Source of the DNA: Verrucomicrobiota bacterium
Lineage (GTDB): Bacteria; Verrucomicrobiota; Verrucomicrobiia; Opitutales; Opitutaceae
Length of the DNA stretch: 64,000 nt
Direction of reading: 5' to 3'
NCBI GenBank assembly: GCA_023428905.1
Contig: JAEYWP010000007.1
Coordinates: forward strand, 1 to 64,000
In this document: piece after piece, positions 1-7,171 of the stretch
Layout: the number at the start of each line of letters is the position of its first letter
Numbering within the stretch: the stretch's first letter is position 1
Notes under the pieces: model-generated
Databases searched by the model: none
The model's input: the letters and a program-made list of their open reading frames with translations, nothing else
What the model was told of the DNA's origin: nothing
Position numbers and translations under genes: made by a program

Positions 1-104
1 GTGGATGCGTTGTTGCTTTGCTCATAGAGCATGCCGGCTTTGATGGATGTTCTCATGGCTGGAGTGACGGAGTTGAGGTGACGGTTAGCTCGATCGGCAG
101 GGAC

Positions 105-398
105 TCAGGAGGCGGTGGAGCGCACGCAACAGTCCACGATGCAGCCGGTTTCGCGGTCGACTGTCACATGGAGGTAAGTCGGCCCAAGTTCTCGGTGTGC
201 GCCAGGGACAGAGGCCTGCAAATCGAGGGGAGCGCAGTCGCTCTCAAAGCGACGGCAAGCGGCCGTCGTAGACATCGTTTCGACTTTCGAGCGGTGCCGA
301 TGTTTGACGGTAAGGGCCTGGCGGGCCGTGGCGGGCTTGATGTCGAGCGACATGGAGCGGCGTTTCTGTTCTGAGGACGGATGTCGGTTCGTTTTCAT
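105..398 (-). pseudogene. TnsB-like transposase remnant
   Basis: This 97-codon frame begins on an ATGA overlap with the stop of the TnsA gene, the usual tnsA-tnsB arrangement. Residues 53-90 resemble the start of a TnsB/TniA integrase core: ESDCAPLD, then a stretch like LGPTYLHVTVDRETGCIV, matching the family pattern (IDHTPLD, then LGRPxLTVxIDxxSRxI). A full TnsB has several hundred residues, including N-terminal helix-turn-helix domains and further acidic catalytic residues. Here the core starts only about 50 residues from the start codon and the frame stops right after the first catalytic Asp region, so most of the protein is missing. It cannot be functional as read. The short length leaves some doubt about the family. 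Confidence 0.42.
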
Positions 399-1246
399 GA
401 TGAAATCATGCGGAAGGGGTTACGGGTCAGGAGAGGGTGAGTGAGGTCGACTGCCCAAGCGCGGGTTGCGATTTGATGCCGGGCGATACGGGCGGCCGTT
501 CCGGGCCGGAGTTGGAGCTTCGCGTCGCAGTCAACGACCATCTTGCCCCAAGCGGTTTTACCGAGGAGCGGACGCATGCAGGTATCGGCGCGCGAGATAG
601 TGTCTGCGCTGATGTCATCCACGGCTCCCGGGCGAAGCATGGCCCGGACGAAGGTCAGGTTGTTGGCCAGTTCACGCGGCACGCTCCTCTCCGTCATGAT
701 GACGAACTCGTGTCCCTGCTGTAGGTGGTAGGCCTGCTCGATAGCCAGCTTCTCTACCACCCGACGCTTACGAAGATCCTTCGAGTATTTGACGGCGATA
801 GCGCGCTCGATCGTTGTTCCGTCCGGCCGCCGCACTTTAACGACGAAGTCAGTTGTCATGACCACGTCGGTTCCAAATGCGTTCGGGTGCTTAGTTTTGA
901 GAAACTCGGCGATCGCGCGAGTCTCTTCGCGATCGAGAGGAACTTGCTCTTTCAAGCCAACGATTTCGATGGCAGCCTCCAGCAACAGAAAGATCAGCCA
1001 TTCGAGCGTCGAAAAGAGGTGAATCACCCGGAGAAATTTCGCGCTCATGGTCATCGTGCGGTAGCCCTTGGAGGAGAACTCAGGCACCAAGAACCAAGGG
1101 AAGTAGTCACGGCCTTCGCCCTTGCCGCGGCCTTCGGCCCAGCGACGGTCGATTCCTTCTTCAGTGGTGAAATCTGGCCGGTTGCGTTTGCGACGTGCCC
1201 GCAATTCGCCGAGGGGCCGTTTCTGGGTGCGTTCCTTTGGGTTCAT
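395..1246 (-). CDS. tnsA: TnsA-like heteromeric transposase endonuclease subunit
   Basis: TnsA makes the 5' cut at the ends of Tn7-like transposons, working with the TnsB integrase. Visible family features are a WAEGRGKGEGRDYFPW stretch (about residues 36-51), E82 in TLEW, LKEQVPL, D133 in TTDF and K153 in AVKYSKDL, followed by a RRVVEKLAIEQ helix. The E82-to-D133 spacing of 51 equals that of E63-D114 in E. coli TnsA. The ATG at 1246 was chosen because the conserved part begins soon after it; the open frame continues upstream to 1357 but there overlaps the preceding small gene, which ends at 1257. The product, 283 aa, is normal for the family and looks catalytically intact, although its partner downstream is a remnant. 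No tnsC or tnsD is visible. Confidence 0.82.
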   Translation of the reverse strand: MNPKERTQKRPLGELRARRKRNRPDFTTEEGIDRRWAEGRGKGEGRDYFPWFLVPEFSSKGYRTMTMSAKFLRVIHLFSTLEWLIFLLLEAAIEIVGLKEQVPLDREETRAIAEFLKTKHPNAFGTDVVMTTDFVVKVRRPDGTTIERAIAVKYSKDLRKRRVVEKLAIEQAYHLQQGHEFVIMTERSVPRELANNLTFVRAMLRPGAVDDISADTISRADTCMRPLLGKTAWGKMVVDCDAKLQLRPGTAARIARHQIATRAWAVDLTHPLLTRNPFRMISS

Positions 1247-1256
1247 GTGCGCAGTG

Positions 1257-1535
1257 TTAGGTGCGGCGACGCACAGCCATGTTGGCGCGGGAGCGGTTGC
1301 GCTCCTCGAAGACGTTTTCGGGGCGATACCAAATCTGACCGGTGCAAGGCTCACCAAAGAGGATGCAGTTCAGGTCCTCTCCGTGATACATCTGGAGGTC
1401 TTTCTCATCATCGTGGCAGACGATGGCAGTTCCCTTACCGTCGATGTTAAAATGGAGGATGTGGATGCGCTCGAATCCGTAGGGATTGTGGACCTTCGGA
1501 TTCGGCACCTTCTTCAGTGTGAGGATGGGTTTCAT
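1257..1535 (-). CDS. small hypothetical protein upstream of tnsA
   Basis: This is a 92-aa protein of unknown function whose stop lies 11 bases before the tnsA start, so the two are probably cotranscribed. The open frame extends to 1655, but its first 40 codons run through a palindrome-rich stretch and read like noise; the ATG at 1535 (MKPILTLKKVPNPK) is more credible. The body is a mixed alpha/beta sequence with a YGFERIHILHFNIDGKG segment and a basic C-terminus (RNRSRANMAVRRRT). No known domain is recognised. Its position suggests Tn7-like cargo or an accessory gene, which is inference only. Confidence 0.5.
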   Translation of the reverse strand: MKPILTLKKVPNPKVHNPYGFERIHILHFNIDGKGTAIVCHDDEKDLQMYHGEDLNCILFGEPCTGQIWYRPENVFEERNRSRANMAVRRRT

Positions 1536-1573
1536 GTCTGGATGGAAGTAACAAGACGGGCGGGGTCTTATGC

Positions 1574-1609
1574 CCGGGCTTGCGCCCGGCATCGCAAGCG
1601 CTTGCGATG
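1574..1609. promoter_or_regulatory. perfect 20-bp palindrome between divergent genes (candidate operator)
   Basis: CATCGCAAGCGCTTGCGATG at 1590-1609 is a perfect 20-bp palindrome. It is immediately preceded by a second short inverted repeat, CCGGGC-TTGC-GCCCGG, at 1574-1589. They lie between the minus-strand gene starting at 1535 and the plus-strand gene that begins near 1607-1622, so a dimeric repressor could control both. No -35/-10 pair is convincing here, so the operator role is inferred. Confidence 0.45.
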
Positions 1610-2053
1610 TCATCGATGGACATGATCGAGATCGCGAAGCGATCGGCAGAGGCACGCGCTGCTTTGGTAGCGCTGAGTGTGGCGGCGAAGAGACTTCCGC
1701 CGCCGCGGTTCAGCTTCGCGCGATCGATTCAGCTTCTTGGACAGCTCGCCGACTGGGCAGAAGCGGGTGGGGATGCGGGTTCGTGTCCGCACCCCAAGCT
1801 TCTCTCCGAGGTTCTTGAGGCTACTCTCGATTCTGGTTGTCGTCAGAGAAAGACGCAGCCCGGTCCAAAACCGGCAGCAACGAAGCAGGAGGACTCGCCG
1901 ACTCCATCGAACGCCACTGAAGCCGCGGCGTTGATCGGGCGCCTCGGCGGATCCGCTAGATCCAAGAAGAAAGTAGCCGCGGCTCGGGCAAACATCGCCA
2001 AGGTAAACAAGGCCCGTTGGGGATCCGACGGACGGTCGAGACCGCGCGGGTAA
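1607..2053 (+). CDS. hypothetical protein with basic Ala/Lys-rich C-terminal motif
   Basis: Function unknown. The frame offers closely spaced ATG codons at 1607, 1616 and 1622; the first is the end of the palindrome, so translation may really begin at 1616 or 1622 (MIEIAKRSAEARAALVAL). The N-terminal half looks helical and Ala-rich. The C-terminal part (GRLGGSARSKKKVAAARANIAKVNKARW) resembles a basic motif found in many small bacterial and transposon-associated proteins, usually read as nucleic-acid binding. It is divergent from the small gene at 1257-1535. Gene reality is moderately supported by the motif and the open frame of about 145 codons. Confidence 0.45.
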   Translation: MSSMDMIEIAKRSAEARAALVALSVAAKRLPPPRFSFARSIQLLGQLADWAEAGGDAGSCPHPKLLSEVLEATLDSGCRQRKTQPGPKPAATKQEDSPTPSNATEAAALIGRLGGSARSKKKVAAARANIAKVNKARWGSDGRSRPRG

Positions 2054-2443
2054 GGCAATCCTGCGTCGGTTCAAGGGGTGAGGAGAGTTGGAAACGGCGC
2101 AGGCTGATGCCCGCCTCGAAAGGCTGTTCTGTTCCTGGGGAGGACAGGCTGTCGAGGTGCTGCTCTGCCCTCCGCACGTGTGGTATGTGGCTAGTCGCAT
2201 TTCGCGCGCTGCCGACAAAAGCCGTCGGTGCGCACTTTATTGATACCAGATCCGTGAGTCGAACGTTGAAAATTCCAGCGCTGGCGGTTTTGGCAACCGT
2301 TTCGGAACCGTGACAATAATATCGGAACACCGCGCATCCCCTCGGGGAATGTCGCGACGGAGCGGAAAGAACGCTCGTCTTTGATCGCTCGGAAAAAATC
2401 GCTCTACTGGGGAGAATCGCTTTTAGACGTTCCAAGAAGTTCC
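2054..2443. other. 390-bp non-coding interval before the defence island
   Basis: No convincing gene is seen on either strand. It contains a candidate promoter with two direct TCGGAAC heptamers (listed separately). It also marks a change in character between the Tn7-like remnants and the defence island. No clear transposon end or target duplication could be identified by eye. Confidence 0.5.
2290..2328 (+). promoter_or_regulatory. candidate promoter with two direct TCGGAAC repeats
   Basis: TTGGCA (2290-2295) and AATAAT (2315-2320) resemble -35 and -10 boxes, with a slightly long 19-bp spacer. Two copies of TCGGAAC (2302-2308 and 2322-2328), exactly 20 bp or about two helical turns apart, lie in the spacer and just after the -10. 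That is the geometry expected of a repressor site. It could control the winged-helix gene downstream. A transposon-end repeat is the alternative reading. Confidence 0.3.
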
Positions 2444-3235
2444 ATGGACTCCCAGCTTGATGGAATGGGGCGGGTGCTGAGGTGCATCCGCGAGTATCAA
2501 CGACGAGGTGGCACCCGGCGGGTGTCCAGTCGAGCTATAGGCGCTGCGACAGGCCTTAGTCACACGCAGGTTCTACGTCTTATCGCCGAAGCAACAACGA
2601 AAGGATGGCTGCTGCCTGACAGGAGCGGTCTGGCCTATAAGCGAATCGCAGTTGACGAGTGCCTGCCCGGCAGACGATGGATTCCGCTTACGACGTGCTC
2701 GTGGCATAATCCGATCAAGTGGGAGGTCAGGGACGGCGAAGGCGAATCAGTATCGGCCAAACGATTCTCGCTGCGACCCAGAGGAGAGATCTGGATGGTC
2801 GCCTTCACGGCGTGGGAGCCGGTCACCACCGATTACCCGCCCCGATTAGGTCCCGGAGTGATCGCATTTGTCCGGAGGCTGCGGGATAGGAGTGATGTCC
2901 GTGTCGGTGACTGGTGTTTGGTTTCGCTGCACGGTGAGGTCAGATCAATGTTTCGGGTTGCTGGGGGAGCGTTTCGTCCAGCCGCCGCGCTGGAGGGGAG
3001 GGAACCTCGATACGAGCTGATTGAGGCCAAAGAAGTGGCCGTAATCGAAGCGCTACACATCCCATGCACGCGCCGACAAAACAAAATTCGGCTGCAGGCC
3101 GCCGAGGTCGTTAGCGTGCTGGCTGAATCGCCTCTCGTTGAAAATAGGAATGGGCCGAAAAGCGGTATGGTGACCGTGAATACATCAAAACTGCGGAGAT
3201 TTCTCCGGACTCGTGAAATGAAGCGGAGGGACTGA
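2444..3235 (+). CDS. winged-helix DNA-binding protein, possible island regulator
   Basis: The N-terminal 60 residues form a plausible winged helix-turn-helix: helix GRVLRCIREYQRRGG, then SSRAIGAATGLSHTQVLRLI and a wing ending GWLLPDRSGLAYKRI. The remaining 200 residues are not recognised; a segment around VRVGDWCLVSLHGEVRSMFRV loosely recalls the beta-rich part of LexA/S24 peptidases, but no Ser/Lys dyad is evident. ATG 2444 is used because the domain starts there and a weak AAGAAG lies before it; the frame is open to a TTG at 2381. It is co-directional with the RM genes 209 bp downstream, so it may regulate them. That role is inferred only from domain and position. Confidence 0.6.
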   Translation: MDSQLDGMGRVLRCIREYQRRGGTRRVSSRAIGAATGLSHTQVLRLIAEATTKGWLLPDRSGLAYKRIAVDECLPGRRWIPLTTCSWHNPIKWEVRDGEGESVSAKRFSLRPRGEIWMVAFTAWEPVTTDYPPRLGPGVIAFVRRLRDRSDVRVGDWCLVSLHGEVRSMFRVAGGAFRPAAALEGREPRYELIEAKEVAVIEALHIPCTRRQNKIRLQAAEVVSVLAESPLVENRNGPKSGMVTVNTSKLRRFLRTREMKRRD

Positions 3236-3443
3236 GGCCCCCTGCGTTGGTGGTCCTGATTGCTGCTAGATCCCACGTCGGCACTTGGAAATAGACCTGC
3301 TCGCCGCATTTCGATCGCTTTGAAGTTGTAAGCACGCCGCCGTCAGGGATGTCTTCGCGCCTAGGTGCTCAAAGCTTGCAGTTCCGGCAGCCGAACCGGC
3401 ATGCTTGTGCGTTTGGCGCCAGGTCCAATCGCAGGACTTCTCG

Positions 3444-4943
3444 ATGGAGTCACCTCAACTCACCCTTAATCAGCTGGAGTCTCACCTCTGGAAAGCCGCA
3501 TGGCTTCTTAAAGGTCCCGTCGATGCGGCCGACTTCAAGACCTACATCTTTCCGTTACTGTTCTTCAAGCGGATCTCCGATGTTCACTATGAAGAGCATC
3601 TGGCTGCCTTGCAGGAGTTTGTGGGTGATGAAGAAGCGGCGCTATTCCCCGAAAATTACCGTTTCCAGATCCCAGAGGGGTGCCACTGGCGGGATGTTCG
3701 GAAAGTCGCCGTCAATGTCGGCCAAACACTTCAAACCGCGCTGCGAGGGATTGAGCAGGCGAATCCTCACACGCTTTACGGCATCTTCGGTGATGCTCAA
3801 TGGACGAACAAGGACAGGCTCTCGGACAAGTTGCTACGGGACCTAATCGAGCACTTCTCCGCGCTCCCATTAGGCAATGGAGCTGCTGAAGCAGACGTTC
3901 TAGGCCAGGCTTACGAATACCTCATCAAGCAATTCGCGGACGCCACCAACAAGAAGGCAGGTGAGTTCTACACGCCTCGATCCGTGGTGCGGCTAATGGT
4001 GAACATCCTCGATCCGCGCCAGGGCGAATCGATCTACGATCCAACCTGCGGCACCGGTGGCATGCTGCTGGAAGCACTTCACCATGTGAAGGAGACGCAT
4101 GGCGATGTTCGGACCCTCTGGGGCAAACTCTACGGCCAGGAAAAGAACCTCACCACCTCCGCGATCGCGCGAATCAACCTGTTCCTCCACGGCGCCACTG
4201 ACTTCCGGATCGTGCGCGGAGACACCCTGCGAAACCCAGCCTTTTACTCTGGTGACAATCTCGCCATCTTCGACTGCGTTATCGCGAATCCTCCCTTTTC
4301 ACTCGAGAAATGGGGTGAGGAAGTGTGGGCGAGTGACCCTTACGGGCGAAATTTCGCGGGGATGCCGCCCAGCAAGAGTGGCGACTACGCATTCGTCCAA
4401 CACATGGTGAAGTCCATGGCCCCGAAAACGGGGCGCATGGCGGTAGTTCTTCCTCACGGTGCGCTTTTCCGCATGGGCAAGGAAGGCGAGATCCGGAGAA
4501 AGCTTTTGGAGATGGATGTTGTGGACGCGGTGATTGGACTCGGTCCCAACCTTTTTTACGGCACCGGGCTCGCGGCGTGCATTTTGGTGTTCCGCCAGAG
4601 GAAATCGAAAGACCGCCGAGGGAAAGTCTTGGTTGTTGATGCGTCGAAGGAGTTCAAAACCGGTCGCGCACAAAACGAGCTTTTGCCGTTTCACGTCGAG
4701 CGGATCCATGAGTGGTATAAAGCTTACCAGGATGTGGATGGAGTCGCTCGAGTGGTCTCCCTGGATGAAGTCGCGAGAAACGAGTTCAATTTGAATATCC
4801 CGCGCTACGTTGAGCCGAAGGTCGCGGAGACGGTTATCTCCGTTGAGCAAGCGACGCAGCAGTTGCGGGCGTCTGCTGAACGAGCTTTTGAAGCGGAAGA
4901 AAAGCTTATCGCGATTTTGAAACGGGAGAACCTACTTAAATGA
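3444..4943 (+). CDS. hsdM: type I restriction-modification DNA methyltransferase subunit M (first copy)
   Basis: HsdM binds S-adenosylmethionine and methylates adenine N6 in the recognition site set by HsdS. The helical N-terminal HsdM domain (QLESHLWKAAWLLKG) spans about residues 5-140. Motif I, DPTCGTGGML, begins at residue 199 and motif IV, NPPF, at 282-285; both are intact, so it should be active. The length of 499 aa is normal. The ATG at 3444 was preferred over an in-frame ATG at 3405 because the family sequence begins right after it. Its stop overlaps the next gene's start by 4 bases. A second hsdM follows at 7168, clearly homologous along the whole length, although this copy has lower GC. 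Confidence 0.95.
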   Translation: MESPQLTLNQLESHLWKAAWLLKGPVDAADFKTYIFPLLFFKRISDVHYEEHLAALQEFVGDEEAALFPENYRFQIPEGCHWRDVRKVAVNVGQTLQTALRGIEQANPHTLYGIFGDAQWTNKDRLSDKLLRDLIEHFSALPLGNGAAEADVLGQAYEYLIKQFADATNKKAGEFYTPRSVVRLMVNILDPRQGESIYDPTCGTGGMLLEALHHVKETHGDVRTLWGKLYGQEKNLTTSAIARINLFLHGATDFRIVRGDTLRNPAFYSGDNLAIFDCVIANPPFSLEKWGEEVWASDPYGRNFAGMPPSKSGDYAFVQHMVKSMAPKTGRMAVVLPHGALFRMGKEGEIRRKLLEMDVVDAVIGLGPNLFYGTGLAACILVFRQRKSKDRRGKVLVVDASKEFKTGRAQNELLPFHVERIHEWYKAYQDVDGVARVVSLDEVARNEFNLNIPRYVEPKVAETVISVEQATQQLRASAERAFEAEEKLIAILKRENLLK

Positions 4944-7171
4944 AAGACGCACAGAAGCCCGATCACATCAGCCTCAGCACCCTCGTAAATCACCTCCGCG
5001 AAGGCCGCTTTGTTATTCCGGATTTCCAGCGCGAGTTCGAGTGGAGGCCGTGGGATATCCGCGATCTCATGCGCTCAATTTTTCTGGATTACTACATCGG
5101 CAGCCTGCTGCTGTGGAAGGGCAAGCCGGAGAGCTTCGACGCTCTTTCGTGTGAGCCTGTCTATGGATACACAGGGAGCGCCAAGCCAGAATACATTGTT
5201 CTCGACGGCCAGCAGCGCCTTACCGCGATCTACTACGCGTTTCTCGCGCCTGACGCTCCACTCCCCAATCGGAGCAACCGGTTCTTCTATTTCGTCCACG
5301 TCGACAAATTGATGCGGGAGGAATATGACGAGGCATTTGAATATGAAAGGCTCACCCGACGCCTTGCGGAAGTGCTCAGTAACAAAGAAGCGCAGTTCGC
5401 GGCGCATCTCTTCCCCTTCTCGGTAATCGGTGCGACTGGATGGGAGCTGCCCAATTGGGTGCAAGGCTACGAGGCCTTCTGGAAGGCAAAGGCTGGCGAG
5501 GCAGAGTCGATCGGGGATGTGGAAGCTGCGAAACTTGCGAGGAACCATTGCACTAACGCTAAAGCCTTCGGCGAACTGCTCCAAGGCATCACCGGGCAAT
5601 ATCAAATATCTTATATCGAGCTGGATAAGGACCTGAAGGTGGACAAGGTCTGCGACATCTTCACGCAGATCAACAGTCGGGGCATACGACTTGACGTGTT
5701 CGACCTGGTGAACGCATTACTGAAGCCAAAGGGACTTCAACTTAAGAAGATGTGGCGCGACGCATCGGCGCGACTCGATGCCGTTGATACGGAGAAGATG
5801 AACGTTTATATTCTCCAGGTAATGAGCATTCTTCGCCAGGGATATTGCTCGCCGATGTATCTCTATTTCTTGCTCCCCGGCCAAGAGAAGCCCGTCCGGG
5901 ATCCGGATGGCACCCGGAGGAAGGAGATACTCATTCCGGACATTTCGGAATTTGAAACAAGATGGGATGCTGCGGTTGCTGCGCTGGAAGACGCGATCAA
6001 GGTTTTGAGGCATCCCCAAGAGTATGGGGCAGTGACCTCCAGTTTCTTACCCTACGTTTCTATCCTGCCCGTTTTCGCCGCGCTGCGGGCCCACTGCAAG
6101 ACGTTGCCGGCGGCACGGCAATTGGATGCGCGCCGCAAGGTCCGACACTGGTATTGGGCGTCCGTCTTCAATAACCGCTACTCAGGTTCCGTCGAATCGA
6201 CCAGCTCCCGCGACTTTCTTGATCTCAAGGCCTGGTTTGAGGACGATTCCGGCGAGCCGGCGCTCATTGCCGAATTCGCCCAGCGGTTCCGGAATCTTGA
6301 ATTACGGAAGGAAACCAAAAGGGGCACCTCCGTTTACAACGGCGTCTTTAATCTTCTCATCCTGCAGGGGGCTCGCGACTGGATGACCGGCGACGTTCCC
6401 CAGCATGGGGACCTCGATGATCACCACATCGTGCCCGCGGCTTGGTGCAAAGACCATGTTAAGGGAGCATTGGGTAACTCGATCCTTAATCGAACTCCGC
6501 TCACCGCGGATACCAACCGCAAGGTGATTCGCGCCCGTCTGCCTAACGAATATCTCCCTGAGCTCATCGAGGAAAGCGGTGAGTCGACGGTGCGGGGCAT
6601 ACTTGAGTCGCACTTCATCTCGCCGACGGCATTTGACATACTTCTCCGGCCGAATTTTAGCCCCGATGACTTTGAGGCGTTCGTTTCAGAGCGCCAGCGG
6701 ACGCTTCAGGATGCGATTGAGAACCTCCTGATCAAAGAACGGCTCGATCTGCCGCCGCAGCTACGCGAGCTTGATGCTTCAATCGAACGCGTGGAGCTTA
6801 CACTACGGACGACGATCCATGCCGCGGGCGAGGCGGACTTGTCGCTCATCCCTTCCCACGTGCTGCAGAAGGTTGACGAGCGCGTAGCGCGCGCGGCCAA
6901 GAAGAATGCTTCGCTGGATAGCGACCGTCTTCAAAGACTAGCAGGGAAGCTGGAGTATTTCGATCTTAGGGAGCTGCAGGATACGATCACCAGCAAAGGC
7001 GCATGGCTGAAGTTTGAAGCACGCTTTGGAAGTAAGGAGGCCTTGGCGGCAAAGTTCGACCAACTTGCCGAGTTGAGAAACGGGATAAGGCATAGCCGTG
7101 CCGTGAGTGAAATCACTCGGAAGGAAGGCGAGGCCGCCATCCTCTGGTTCAAGGAGGTTCTGTCGAAGTGA
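4940..7171 (+). CDS. DUF262-DUF1524 (GmrSD-like) nuclease with C-terminal HEPN-like domain
   Basis: This 743-aa protein lies between the two hsdM genes, with 4-base overlaps at both ends. The DUF262 region (about 1-250) shows IPDFQREFEWRPWDI and DGQQR at 89-93, a ParB-like nucleotide-binding motif. The DUF1524 region has an HNH-type nuclease motif, DDHH with H495/H496 followed by IVPAAW, and a downstream NSILNRTPLTADTNRK. These two modules define GmrSD-type modification-dependent restriction enzymes. The last 70 residues (DLRELQDTITSKGAWLKFEARF, then LRNGIRHSR) look like a Swt1-type HEPN domain, with R713-x4-H718 matching the HEPN RNase signature. DNA cleavage by the HNH part and RNA cleavage by HEPN are inferred from motifs. 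Confidence 0.88.
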   Translation: MKDAQKPDHISLSTLVNHLREGRFVIPDFQREFEWRPWDIRDLMRSIFLDYYIGSLLLWKGKPESFDALSCEPVYGYTGSAKPEYIVLDGQQRLTAIYYAFLAPDAPLPNRSNRFFYFVHVDKLMREEYDEAFEYERLTRRLAEVLSNKEAQFAAHLFPFSVIGATGWELPNWVQGYEAFWKAKAGEAESIGDVEAAKLARNHCTNAKAFGELLQGITGQYQISYIELDKDLKVDKVCDIFTQINSRGIRLDVFDLVNALLKPKGLQLKKMWRDASARLDAVDTEKMNVYILQVMSILRQGYCSPMYLYFLLPGQEKPVRDPDGTRRKEILIPDISEFETRWDAAVAALEDAIKVLRHPQEYGAVTSSFLPYVSILPVFAALRAHCKTLPAARQLDARRKVRHWYWASVFNNRYSGSVESTSSRDFLDLKAWFEDDSGEPALIAEFAQRFRNLELRKETKRGTSVYNGVFNLLILQGARDWMTGDVPQHGDLDDHHIVPAAWCKDHVKGALGNSILNRTPLTADTNRKVIRARLPNEYLPELIEESGESTVRGILESHFISPTAFDILLRPNFSPDDFEAFVSERQRTLQDAIENLLIKERLDLPPQLRELDASIERVELTLRTTIHAAGEADLSLIPSHVLQKVDERVARAAKKNASLDSDRLQRLAGKLEYFDLRELQDTITSKGAWLKFEARFGSKEALAAKFDQLAELRNGIRHSRAVSEITRKEGEAAILWFKEVLSK

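Noticed and set aside
1..56. An open minus-strand frame starting at 56 and leaving the window (MRTSIKAGMLYEQSNNAS).
   Set aside because: Only 18 codons are visible, too few to support a gene.
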